Origin: Siphonodentalium dalli
Taxonomy: Eukaryota; Mollusca; Scaphopoda; Gadilida; Siphonodentaliidae
Assembly (NCBI GenBank): GCA_032622095.1
Contig: CP136066.1
Coordinates: 51,058,911-51,122,910, forward strand
Length of the DNA stretch: 64,000 bases
Reading direction: 5' to 3'
Shown here in pieces: positions 1-10,676 of the stretch. Under the pieces are notes generated by a model. The model saw only the letters and a list, made by a program, of their open reading frames with translations. It had not been told where the DNA came from and ran no database searches. How positions within the stretch are numbered: position 1 is the first letter of the stretch; every line of letters starts with the position of its first letter. The position numbers were made by a program, and so were the translations under genes.

Positions 1-232
1 ACAAAATATATAGTTCTGTTCATATGCCAAACATAATCGGCGCGTAAATAGTATATGGGCTTATTTTGTTTTGAAATAGTCCCATATTAGACTGTTTTAA
101 AAAACTCGGTTGGGTTCATATAGGGCGTAACTTCGATTCAAATAATTCCGATTTGAGCTTATTTGTGTTTTTTGAATTAAGTTCAATGTGAGCTTATTTT
201 AAGGAGAACAGGCTGCTTTGGAAAGTCGTAAG

Positions 233-1321
233 ACTCAATAATAAGATCACCACAGCTCTCAAATGAATGAGTACATAGGTTCAATAATAAGATCACCACA
301 GCTCTCAAATGAATGGGTACATAGGTTCAACAATAAGATCACCACAGCTCTCACATGAAAGGGTACATAGGTTCAATAATAAGATCACTACAGTTCTCAC
401 ATGAATGGGTACATAGGTTCAATAATAAGATCACCACAGCTCTCACATGAATGGGCACATAGGTTCAATAATAAGATCACCACAGCTCTCAAATGAATGG
501 GTACATATGTTCAATAATAAGATCACCACAGCTCTCAAATGAATGAGTACATAGGTTCAATAATAAGATCACCACAGCTCTCAAATGAATGAGTACATAG
601 GTTCAATAATAAGATCACCACAGATCTCAAATGAATGAGTACATAGGTTCAATAATAAGATCACCACAGCTCTCAAATGAACGGGTACATAGGTTCAATA
701 ATAAGATCACCACAGCTCTCACATGAATGGGTACATAGGTTCAATAATAAGATCACCACAGCTCTCACATGAATAGGTACATAGGTTCAATAATAAGATC
801 ACCACAGCTCTCACATGAATAGGTACATAGGTTCAATAATAAGATCACCACAGCTCTCACATGAATGGGTACATAGGTTCAATAATAAGATCACAACAGA
901 TCTCAAATGAATGGGTACATAGGTTCAATAATAAGATCACCACAGCTCTCACATGAATGGGTACATAGGTTCAATAATAAGATCACCACAGCTCTCACAT
1001 GAATGGGTACATAGGTTCAATAATAAGATCACCACAGCTCTCAAATGAATGGGTACATAGGTTCAATAATAAGATCACCACAGCTCTCACATGAATGGGT
1101 ACATAGGTTCAATAATAAGATCACCACAGCTCTCAAATGAATGGGTACATAGGTTCAATAATAAGATCACCACAGCTCTCACATGAATGGGTACATAGGT
1201 TCAATAATAAGATCACCACAGCTCTCACATGAATAGGTACATAGGTTCAATAATAAGATCACCACAGCTCTCAAATGAATGGGTACATAGGCTCAATAAT
1301 AAGATCACCACAGCTCTCATA
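233..1321. repeat. 46-bp minisatellite, array 1
   Basis: About 24 tandem copies of a 46-bp unit containing AATAATAAGATCACCACAGC followed by a CTCACATGAATGGGTACATAGG-like half. Variants differ by single bases (CACATG/CAAATG, GGGTAC/GAGTAC). The array lies downstream of the last visible exon of the NIT-cyclase gene. Short open frames crossing it are repeat artefacts. Confidence 0.97.
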
Positions 1322-1899
1322 TGATGTAAAATATAGAGATCCGGGGGGGGGGGGGGGCTGGGAACACCACAGAATACAAGGGTAAACCTGTCTTCGGTAA
1401 CATGGACAAAGGTGATCATTATCTAGGTACACATTCCGAAGCGCCACTTGGACAATTCCATAGTCAGTAAAATTAAAAACAGGAGCATAATAGAGGTATG
1501 CCTGGTGTTTTGAAATTTGGAAAATATAGGTATACCTATGACAGAGTATGCGTACCAGTATCGTAGAATCACGCACTATCATAAATGAACTAGTTATACG
1601 TAGAGTATTAAAATATTCTTTAGTTTCATGATTGTCCCATACCGGTAGTTTCAGTAAAAGATGGGAGCGTGGTACATAGTTAGGTGTTACAAATTTAGAA
1701 ATTAGGAACGTAAGCATAGGCCGCGAGTTTTCGAAAGGGTTAATTTTGAAATTTATAGTTATGTACATGAGTAAGCAGTTGTCGAATGTAAGTGTAGGTG
1801 TAAGTCTGAAGTAAAATGCTAAATTTCACTGGAATCGTCGTCAGTTATGTACCTGGTGATGGAGTGTTTAAACAACAGACCATCGCTTTTCGACACTTT
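1322..1899. other. Unique spacer between the two 46-bp arrays
   Basis: Non-repetitive sequence separating the two minisatellite blocks. It starts with a G-run at about 1343-1357. An open frame on the minus strand covers most of it (1271-1768, 165 codons) but begins and ends in or near repeat sequence and resembles no family I know. The missing cyclase motifs expected downstream of the exon at 3323 (the GDTVNTASR region) are not here. Confidence 0.6.
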
Positions 1900-3264
1900 T
1901 TTAGCTCTCACATGAATGGGTACGTAGGTTCAATAATAAGATCACCACAGCTCTCACATGAATGGGTACATATGTTCAATAATAAGATCACCACAGCTCT
2001 CACATGAATGGGTACATAGGTTCAATAATAAGATCACCACAGCTCTCATATGAATGGGTACATAGGTTCAATAATAAGATCACAACAGATCTCAAATGAA
2101 TGGGTACATAGGTTCAATAATAAGATCACAACATATCTCACATGAATGGGTACATAGGTTCAATAGTAAGATCACCACAGCTCTCATATGAATGGGTACA
2201 TATGTTCAATAATAAGATCACCACAGCTCTCATATGAATGGGTACATAGGTTCAATAATACGATCACCACAGCTCTCATATGAATGGGTACATATGTTCA
2301 ATAATAAGATCACCACAGCTCTCATATGAATGGGTACATAGGCTCAATAATAAGATCACCACAGCTCTCATATGAATGGCTACATAGGTTCAATAATAAG
2401 ATCACTACAGCTCTCATATGAATGGGTACATAGGCTCAATAATAAGATCACCACATCTCTCATATGAATGGGTACATAGGTTCAATAATAAGATCACCAC
2501 AGCTCTCACATGAATGGGTACATAGGTTCAATAATAAGATCACCACAGCTCTCACATGAATGGGTACATATGTTCAATAATAAGATCACCACAGCTCTCA
2601 CATGAATGGGTACATAGGTTCAATAATAAGATCACCACAGCTCTCATATGAATGGGTACATAGGTTCAATAATAAGATCACAACAGATCTCAAATGAATG
2701 GGTACATAGGTTCAATAATAAGATCACAACATATCTCACATGAATGGGTACATAGGTTCAATAGTAAGATCACCACAGCTCTCATATGAATGGGTACATA
2801 TGTTCAATAATAAGATCACCACAGCTCTCATATGAATGGGTACATAGGTTCAATAATACGATCACCACAGCTCTCATATGAATGGGTACATATGTTCAAT
2901 AATAAGATCACCACAGCTCTCATATGAATGGGTACATAGGCTCAATAATAAGATCACCACAGCTCTCATATGAATGGCTACATAGGTTCAATAATAAGAT
3001 CACTACAGCTCTCATATGAATGGGTACATAGGCTCAATAATAAGATCACCACAGCTCTCATATGAATGGGTACATAGGTTCAATAATAAGATCACCACAG
3101 CTCTCATATGAATGGGTACATATGTTCAATAATAAGATCACCACAGCTCTCATATGAATGGGTACATAGGTTCAATAATAAGATCACCACAGCACTCACA
3201 CGAATGGGTACATAGGTTCAATAATAATATCACCACAGCACTCACATGAATGGGTACATAGGTT
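1900..3264. repeat. 46-bp minisatellite, array 2, with 598-bp higher-order unit
   Basis: About 30 copies of the same 46-bp unit as array 1. Diagnostic variants recur exactly 598 bp (13 units) apart: CTCTCATATG at 2043 and 2641, the CGATC variant at 2261 and 2859, and the ATGGCTAC variant at 2378 and 2976. A 13-unit block was therefore duplicated in tandem. The array stops about 58 bp from the end of a cyclase exon (3323). Confidence 0.97.
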
Positions 3265-3322
3265 CCATCTAATTACTGCCTCTAGTTATAGAAAACTAGC
3301 ATCTTCTACTCTACTGACTCAC

Positions 3323-3537
3323 CTGAATGAATCCCAATCCTGATTTTCATATGTTCGATCTTATTTGAGAAGTCCTTATAAAATTCCACACCCCTGCGTA
3401 TGTCCAATGCCATCAGGGCGATCACTTCAGTGCATCTGTGCCCAATCCTGTCTGGTACCCCACTGGCTACAACATAAGCGTCCCCAATAGTCTCAACTTT
3501 GTACGCACCGTGGCGCTCTATGATTTCGTCGAATAAG
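3323..3537 (-). CDS. NIT-domain receptor guanylate cyclase, exon 3 (catalytic core, partial)
   Basis: Internal exon of a class III guanylate cyclase, the domain that converts GTP to cGMP on the cytosolic side of the membrane. Its 71 full codons include LFDEIIERHGAYKVETIGDAYVV and IGIHSG in order. The Glu in KVETIGD is the residue typical of guanylate rather than adenylate cyclases, and the Asp of IGDAYV is the second metal ligand. The acceptor reads TTTCTTTCAG before 3537 and the donor is GTGAGT just below 3323. The first base completes a codon begun by the exon ending at 10312, and the exon ends with one base of a Gly codon, so phases fit. The rest of the domain (GDTVNTASR region and C-terminus) is not found to the left and presumably lies outside the window. 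The sequence similarity is strong and the exon call is secure. Confidence 0.95.
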
Positions 3538-4160
3538 CTGAAAGAAACATATCCTTGTCAACATGATTTCAGATGGTATAGACCAATTATACAATAGAAA
3601 TTGTTTGGTTATTTAGATTTGCTAAGTGTTTGAATTGTTCACTTATTTCACAAAAAAAAAAGAGAGAAATAATGTAATTCTAAAACTGCTAAACTGACTG
3701 CAGGTAGTTATCGTGTTGTATTTTGTTGCAAATTTTGAAATCCAAGATGGCCGCTGGCAGCCATGTTTTTTTGGCCGAATGACCCAAAAATGACTCGTTC
3801 CTATTTACATGTGAATGTTAACATCCGTGACAAATAGTATGCACAGAAATTCAAATACAGCTGTTTACAGTGAATTCCCCCCGCCAATCTCTGTTTTAGT
3901 GTTAAAATGGGGTGGGTGTCCAAAAATGGTTGGAAAAAACTGCCGAAAACGGAAAAAAATTTGGACGCGTGGTTGGGTGGGTCCCAACAAGGGTCGAAAG
4001 TAAAAAATCAGCATACGAACCCCACCCGCATTACATCGATCTGGTTTTCTGTTTTCGGGTACGTGCCTCTCAGTCTCAATTCTTAGATTATGGGCACTAA
4101 CTCTAATTTGACAAATGGCTTTTCTAGAATCATAATAATCCAGAGATGGTCTATCTCTTG
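3538..4160. other. Cyclase intron 2, 3' part
   Basis: Intron sequence. A stretch at about 3890-4020, with runs such as GGTTGGAAAAAACTG, resembles about 42890-43010, so a dispersed repeat is present. A short AAGATGGCCGCTGGCAGCC-type segment near 3745 resembles pieces of the large inverted repeat at 41-46 kb. No exon was seen. Confidence 0.6.
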
Positions 4161-4607
4161 CCAGCAAGTTGTATATAGATTCCATGGTATACAATAATAG
4201 ATATGAATCGAGGACACCCAGCAAGTTGTATATAGATTTCATGTTATACAATAATAGATATGAAACGAGGACACCCAGTAAGTTGTATATAGATTCCATG
4301 GTATACAATAATATATATGAATCGAGGACACCCAGTAAGTTGTATATAGATTCCATGGTATACAATAATATATATGAATCGAGGACACCCAGTAAGTTGT
4401 ATATAGATTGCATGGTATACAATAATAGATATGAATCGAGGACACTCAGTAAGTTGTATATAGATTGCATGGTATACAATAATAGATATGAATCGAGGAC
4501 ACCCAGTAAATTGTATATAGATTGCATGGTATACAATAATATGTATGAATCGAGGACACCCAGCAAGTTGTATATAGATTCCATGGTATACAATAATAGA
4601 GGACACT
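4161..4607. repeat. 57-bp minisatellite
   Basis: About eight tandem copies of a 57-bp unit containing AAGTTGTATATAGATTCC and GAATCGAGGACACCCAG. Because 57 is a multiple of 3 and the unit lacks stops in several frames, long repetitive open frames appear on both strands. They are artefacts of the repeat, not genes. It lies within intron 2 of the cyclase gene. Confidence 0.97.
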
Positions 4608-4980
4608 TGTCCGGAAAAGCTTCTATCAATTAATATCAATTTTATTTCAAATTCTTACGACATTCATAGGACTGATTTATGTGCTATCTTTAGAATTGAA
4701 ATCCACGAGAAGGGTACGTTCGGAGCATAACAAGAAGGAGAACTAGGTCTTGCCAGCAGACAATTTTCAGACCAGCTAAGATATTTACTCCGAATTACGA
4801 TAGAAATTTACCATGTTTATTATGGCTTTATCTGTATTTTATTCACACGCCTTGTTTTAGAATTAGTGTCCCTTTAGTGCAGTACATGTATTTACAAATC
4901 CGTGTGTTTCCCTTGTGCCATGTGTAACGCAATGACATCACACGACGTAAATGACATTCTCCTCAAACACGAAACCGGAC
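4608..4980. other. Intronic sequence without recognised features
   Basis: Unique AT-rich intron sequence between the 57-bp minisatellite and copy 1 of the 3-kb repeat. Nothing recognised. Confidence 0.5.
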
Positions 4981-7030
4981 ATCTATATCTATATTTGCGA
5001 ATGTCTGTCTATCTGTCTGTCTGTCTGTGTTCTATATAAATTCACAGGGGACCATCTAGATGGCACCAACGGGGTCTACTAGGGGTAACCTTTCCGAGAA
5101 AGATAATGGTGAGGGTTATGATTTTCTAAAGTGACGCCGTTGTTGTCAAGGGCAGAAAAGGGAGGGGCTGAAACTTATATATAATCATCCCCATGATATA
5201 AGGAATCTGATGGTGTGGTTTATATAAGTCAAGAGTTGTGCCGTTCGAGTCAGGAATGCACGGAAGGGGAGACGGGCACAAAATTGATAAACTAAGTTGA
5301 GCACCGAGGGACCATCTAGATGGCACCAAACGGTCTACTAGTCGTAACTTTTTACGAGAAATATAATGGTGCGGGTTAGAATTTTCTAATGTGACGCCGT
5401 TGTCAGGGGCAGAAAAGGGGGAGGGTAGAAAAAATGTTTGCCGCCGATTGCCACGAAACTTTTATATAATCATGCACATGATATGAGGAATCTAATGGTG
5501 TTGTTTAAATATGTCAAGCGTGGTGCCATTCGCGTCAGGGATACACGGAAGGGGAGAGGGGCACCAAAATTGATAAAACTAATTTTAGCGCCGATTTCCA
5601 CAAAATTGATCTATGTTCTTCTCCATGATACAAGGAATCTAATTGTGCGATTTAAGGACTCCAAATTGCTGTCGTTTGGATGAAAGATTGAGGGAGGGGC
5701 ACTCAATTTGATAATGGGTTTAGTAGCTGATTGCCACCACACTTATACATTATCATCCCCATGGTATGAGGAGTCTAATGGTGTGGCTTAAATCTGTCAA
5801 AAGTGGCGTCAGTCGAGTCAGGGTTGAACTGAAAGGCAGAGGGGCACCAAAATTAATTTTAGCGCCAATTTCCACCAAAGTGATACGCATTCTTATCCAT
5901 AATACGAGGAGCCTGATCGTGTGATTTAAAGACGCCATGTTGGTGCTGTTTGGGTGAGAGATGTGGGTTAGTGGGCACTAAATTTGATCAAAATTGGTTT
6001 ACCAAACTTATCAATAATCATCTCCATGATATCAGGAGTCTAATTGTGTGGTTTAAGGATGTCACAAGCTGTCACAAGTTGGGCCATTCGAGTCAGGATG
6101 CATTGGGCGTGAGAGGAACACAAAGAAAGTTGAACAATATGTTTAGTGCTGATTTCCACCAGATTGATGCATATTCTCCGTGATACGAGAAATATAATCG
6201 TATGGTTTAGATACGCCAAGTTGGTGCCGTTTGGATGAGATATATGGGGGCCCTAAATGTAATACGAAATGTATACTCGCCAAATTTATACAAAAACTTA
6301 TATAAAATCGTCGACACGGTATAAGGAATCTAATGGGGTGGATTAAAGCTGTCAAAAGTGGCGTCATTCGAGTCAGGGGTGCACTGAAAGGGAGGGGAAC
6401 CAACATTGATAAAAATAATTTTAGCGCCGATTTCCACCAAATTACTACACATTCTTCTCCATGACACAAGGAATCTAATTGTGTTATTTAAAGGCGCCAA
6501 ATTGGTGTCGTTTGGATGTGAGATTGTGTGGGGGGGGGGGGATAGGCACTAAATTCAATAAGAGTTGGTATAGTCACCGATTGCTACCAAACTTATACAA
6601 ACTCATCCACATGGTATGAGGAGTCTAATGGTGTGGCTTAAAACTGTTAAAAGTGGCGTCATTCGAGTCAGGGGTGCACTGAAAAGGAGAGGGGCATCAG
6701 AATTGATGCACAATAATTTTAGCGCCAATTTCCACCAAATTGATACACATTCTTATCCATGATACGAGGAATCAAACCATGTAATTTAAAGACGCTATAT
6801 TGGTGCTGTTTGTGTGAGAGATGGTGTGGGGTGTGCACTAAATTTGATAACAGAAATTGTTTGGTCGCCGATTGGCACCAAACATAAATATTTATCTTCA
6901 TGATATCAGGAGTCTAATTGTGTGGTTTAAAGATGTCAAAAGTGGTGCCATTCGACAGGGGCCCACAGAGGGTGGGAGAGAGAGAGAGAGACACACACAC
7001 ACCCTCACAAACACCCTCACACACACATAC

Positions 7031-7067
<37 letters not shown>

Positions 7068-8205
7068 CACACTCTCTCTCTCTCTCACACACACACACGC
7101 ACACACAAATGGATAAACAACACGTTTAGCGCCGATTTCCACCAGACTGATACATATTCTTGTCCGTGATACGAGGATTCTGATCGTGTGGTTTAAATAC
7201 GCCAAATTGGTGCCGTTTGGGTGAGAGATATCAGGCCCTAAATTTGATATGAATTTGTATACTCACCAATTTTCAACAATGTTTTATATATTCATCTCCA
7301 TAATGAGTCTAAGATTGTTGTTTAATGATGTCAAATGTGGCGCCGCTTGATGAATCCGAAATAGGGACGGGCGGGTTACCAAAACTGATATAAAATAACC
7401 AATTAACATCAGATTCATACACGTTCTTCTCAAATGATACGAGGAATCAAATTTTGCGTGTTAGAAACGTCACATTTGGTGCCTAGATATATTTGCAAAT
7501 ATATGTATGTATATGTGTTCTATATATAACTTCACTGGGTACAATCGAGATGGCACCAAGGCGTTCTAACAGTGGTAACTTTTTACGAGGAAAACAATGG
7601 TGCATGTTAAAATATTAGAATATATCATGTTAATATTATAACACAATTGAGTCTTCCCCATAGTTTCCACAAACAAAGTTACAAGAGATATGGAAATGTA
7701 CAGAAGGTCTGTTCAACAATAGTGGTCACAGTCTGCCGTCAAATATAATTTCTTCTGAGATAAAAGAAAACGGAGTCAGTGGCACATGACTTTTCAGGAT
7801 CCTCCAATACTGACATCTGACAAGGTTATATATGCCCAATATACAGAGGCTATCGTTCATGTTTTAGAACAAACTCATAGCCTAACATAAACAATTCAAA
7901 ATCTCGCTCTGTGTCGAGCACATGTAGCTGATATACATGCATAGCAACAGTTCTTTTAAACTGAGAATAATTAGCCAATATATAGCACAATGAACAGAGG
8001 AGCACCTGGACATTCTTTTAAACATCTGTATCTTCATGGAGATATGATAACCAGGTGTCCTCAAAATCTTAGTCACTAGATTGATACAATTCTATGTAAA
8101 ACCCAATTGTCGTTTTATTTTTGCGGACTAATGTATGATGTTCATGTAATAACGTCTGAAGTATAGGCAGTTGTAAATAAATAAATACATGTAGTTCTTT
8201 ATTGG
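4981..8205. mobile_element. 3-kb non-coding dispersed repeat, copy 1
   Basis: Aligns in the same orientation with 53802-56849 over its whole length, including the ends (GTCTGTCTGTGTTCTATATA near the left; TAAATAAATA then TTCTTTATTGG at the right). Inside, degenerate units of roughly 280-300 bp recur, each with a half carrying TAGCGCCGATTTCCACC and a half carrying GTCGCCGATTGCCACC. A block near the left end (GTTCTATATA followed by ATGGCACCAA) reappears near 7520, so the element carries internal direct repeats. No open frame resembles a protein. Class unknown; a non-autonomous Helitron or other tandem-bearing element is possible. It lies in cyclase intron 2. Confidence 0.85.
6976..7108. repeat. 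(GA)n/(CA)n/(CT)n microsatellite
   Basis: Runs of AG, AC and TC dinucleotides expanded inside copy 1 of the 3-kb repeat. The matching place in copy 2 (about 55780-55805) lacks the expansion, so it arose after the copies separated. Confidence 0.95.
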
Positions 8206-8740
8206 CTAGTATATAATATAAACATAATTCCGATTGACAAAGCAAGCCCTGTGCGGCCAGATTATACGGTGTAAGTGTTTTCATTGACGGATTATAAGAC
8301 CGGTGGCGTAATTAACACAGACCGACACGTGTGTTAATGGTTTTGTGAATACGACACTTGCGCAATCGCGGAAGGATAGAACTCGAGGATGCGCCTCTCA
8401 CGATGGCACACGTTGCGCAGCAACAAACCAAATAGCACACTCGTTAAAAACTTGTCAGTATTTATTAAGGTCCTTGAAATAATTAGACCACCCTGAGGTT
8501 TATTACCCACCAGCCTGTCGAACTGAAGAAGTGTAGCTAACGAATATCGACCACCCAATCCTCATTGTATGTCATACATATACATGTATACTTGTAATGG
8601 CAATATATTGTATTTACGTATACACATCTGTAATGTTTATTATCGACGACCAGAATATACTGAATTGAATGGTTATGTGTGTATGCATATACGCCATTTC
8701 AATCGTGCCATAAACTGCATGACGACATGACGCCTCTTTT
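8206..8740. other. Intronic sequence without recognised features
   Basis: Unique sequence in cyclase intron 2. A 74-codon frame on the minus strand (8558-8334) has no recognisable motif. Nothing else was seen. Confidence 0.5.
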
Positions 8741-8990
8741 ATAATTTTTTAATAATTTTTTTTTTCTTTCATTCTTTAACAATTTTTACCATTTTTTAAT
8801 AATATTTTCTTACATTCTATAACAATTTTTATCATTTTTTCTTATATTCTTTAACAATTTTTATCATTTTTATCATTTTTTCTTACATTCTTTAACAATT
8901 TTTATCATTTTTATCATTATATCTTACATTCTTTAACAATTTTTTATAAGTGTTTTTTTTTCTTTTTTTTTCTTACATTCTTTAGGCCTT
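8741..8990. repeat. AT-rich tandem of a CATTCTTTAACAATTTTTAT motif
   Basis: Imperfect tandem of a 30-45 bp AT-rich unit with TTACATTCTTTAACAATTTT. The same motif, reverse-complemented (TTGTTAAAGAATGTAAGAAA), forms the spacer between paired hairpins in the elements at 14951-15338, 33979-34360 and 63061-63531. This block may be an expanded relic of that spacer. A half hairpin of the same family lies at 10108. Confidence 0.75.
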
Positions 8991-9400
8991 ACCAATTTAA
9001 TTAGTTGTTTTACGAACATGGGACCAAAAAAAAGTAGATGGAGGAGGTGAAAAAAAAAACTCCCTTCGGGCTTATTCTAGCCGGTATGAATTTTCACACG
9101 ACATCACCACTGGAATTTTGTAACTTAAAATGGACATGTTCAGATGTTATTACCCTGAACACTTTATTCAACTTAAACTTTCAAATATATTAATATTTAA
9201 TATATTGAATAAACAATAAAAAACAACTGACTGGATACCTTCCAATGTCAAGCAACATAAAAATAATAGTTTTAAAACAAAAATATTTATAAAGATGGTC
9301 TATCTGCAAGTCGAAAATATGGGTATTTATCAAATAAACCACTATAGCTCGTTAATCAACAGGAACAATAAAAAATAAGATGACACCTGTACACGTAAAA

Positions 9401-9667
9401 TTACTTTACGACATGGAGACGTATGTATTTCCCCCCAAAACTTCCCACAACATGCAGAGGAGTATCTTTGGAGACTTCGTGACCTTGATCATTTGGGCAA
9501 CTTTTAGTTGTTATTTTCACCACTTTCAAGGTTTCGTCAAGTTCATGAAAGGTAACCGATACGTTGTCGCTTGACTTGAGTTGTTGTAGTTTCTGGTTAA
9601 TTATTTCACCTCCGAGTAGGACTTGAATGCTATAATATTCCGCGTCTCCACCTGACGATTCAGCCAT
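9401..9667 (-). CDS. Possible small gene, 88-residue product of unknown function
   Basis: A compact frame of 88 codons starting MAESSGGDAEYYS and ending at TAA. I do not recognise the family. Composition looks protein-like: mixed, soluble, with alternating hydrophobic residues (YSIQVLLGG, VSVTFHEL, LKVVKITT), suggesting a small beta-rich domain, and no signal peptide or membrane segment. The start context AAAATATGG is favourable and an ETS-like site lies just upstream. A GTAAAG that could be a splice donor overlaps the last codons, so this may instead be a first coding exon. It sits on the same strand inside intron 2 of the cyclase gene, which is unusual for a nested host gene. A processed copy or chance frame remains possible. 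Confidence 0.4.
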   Translation of the reverse strand: MAESSGGDAEYYSIQVLLGGEIINQKLQQLKSSDNVSVTFHELDETLKVVKITTKSCPNDQGHEVSKDTPLHVVGSFGGKYIRLHVVK

Positions 9668-9681
9668 ATTTTAATCAACAA

Positions 9682-9689
9682 CGGAAGTG
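9682..9689. promoter_or_regulatory. ETS-like promoter motif upstream of the 88-codon frame
   Basis: CGGAAGTG (read on the plus strand), 14 bp upstream of the ATG at 9667 on the minus strand. ETS/GABP-type sites close to start sites are common in TATA-less housekeeping promoters of animals. The motif is short, so chance occurrence is possible. Confidence 0.3.
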
Positions 9690-10103
9690 GAAGAGTTGTC
9701 CAATTTGGTGGTAAAACTGTTATGCAATAGGGCGAGGGTAGGTTTTGCGTACGTTTCTAATTTTCGTCTATAATTCGCTATACATGTATGTCCAATTACC
9801 ATTCAGAGATAAAAAATAATGTCGCCAGCAGCATTATCTGTAATGTACCCAGGTGTACTCAAAAACCTACTCTCGCCCCTTTTGCATAAAATGCTAACCA
9901 TCTTTGGTTTATATAATAAATATTTTCCGGAATCGGAACCGGAATGAAACTTAGACATAAAACAGGTAAAGTACAAACATGTTTCCATTGAAAATATATA
10001 TATATTTTTTCGCATTTCGGGAAAAAAGTTGTCGGCGGGTTCGTAAAACAACTAATAAAATTGCTAACGCCTTAGCAATTATAAAACAAAATATACAATT
10101 TGT
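9690..10103. other. Intronic sequence without recognised features
   Basis: Unique AT-rich sequence of cyclase intron 2. No open frame or repeat that I could identify. Confidence 0.5.
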
Positions 10104-10138
10104 TTAGGCATTCTCTTATATATGCGATGCGACCTGTG
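10104..10138. repeat. Half copy of the recurrent TATATATGCGA hairpin
   Basis: GCATTCTCTTATATATGCGA followed by TGCGACCTGTGG matches the left arm and loop of the hairpin family seen in full at 14978, 34005, 50663 and 63117. The right arm is absent, so this is a truncated copy, 174 bp downstream of the cyclase exon 2 donor. Confidence 0.85.
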
Positions 10139-10311
10139 GTGTCTTACACTGTATGACGACCGTGAACAGATGTGCGGTTCTGTGCATTTATGATACGATT
10201 GCGATGGCGCAAGTATACCACGAGATAATGAAGGCCTCGCTTGTCCGGGCTATCCATATACTTGCGCGACCGCAAGAGTGCCATAACCTACAATGTAATA
10301 GCAATACTCAC

Positions 10312-10676
10312 AAATATAGTCCATTGAGTAAACCCACGATTCTTATAGGCACTAGTTTGCTGCAGATTTTCGTGAACCCAACAATGTCACTGAAGAAGAT
10401 CGATGTCTCTAGGAACTCATCTGGCTGAATTGGTTTGTTGTTCTTTAACCCTTCAGCCACGTGCGTCGGTAGAATCTGATAAAGTAGTTTCTCCGTCTTT
10501 AATTTCTCTATTTCAATCCGTTTCCCCTGATGTTTGATTAACCGAATGCTTTTGTTGAACTGATTCATTATTCTGGTAACACTCTGAGTGAAGATATAGC
10601 CCAGGATAGCGCAGGTTATCGCAAGAAAGACACTCAACACGACGTAAACAATCACTAGTGTGGTCGCTGAATCAAG
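10312..10676 (-). CDS. NIT-domain receptor guanylate cyclase, exon 2 (second membrane helix, linker, start of catalytic domain)
   Basis: Exon of 365 bp joining the sensor to the cyclase. It begins in phase 0 after TCTTGCAG with LDSATT, then a membrane helix of about 23 residues (VIVYVVLSVFLAITCAILGY), then a charged signalling helix (RIEIEKLKTEKLLYQ), the ILPTHVAEGLK segment typical of receptor guanylate cyclases, and FFSDIVGFT with the first metal-binding Asp of the catalytic domain. It ends LLNGLY plus two bases before the donor GTGAGT, in the phase needed by the exon at 3537. The preceding exon ends in phase 0 at 13811. Together they predict an enzyme with an outside sensor flanked by two helices and an inside cyclase. 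Splicing is inferred, not observed. Confidence 0.95.

Noticed and set aside
1271-1768. 165-codon minus-strand frame as a cyclase exon
   Set aside because: It contains none of the expected catalytic motifs, and its C-terminal part is minisatellite sequence and poly-G translated as poly-Pro.
233-3264. CRISPR-like array of regularly spaced repeats
   Set aside because: The whole 46-bp unit repeats with no variable spacers, and the sequence is animal DNA with introns. The same holds for the 40-, 48-, 50- and 20-bp arrays.
4169-4639. Frames of 131-254 codons on both strands with 19-residue repeats
   Set aside because: They arise from the 57-bp minisatellite, whose length is a multiple of 3. Both strands are open, which shows the cause is repeat periodicity.
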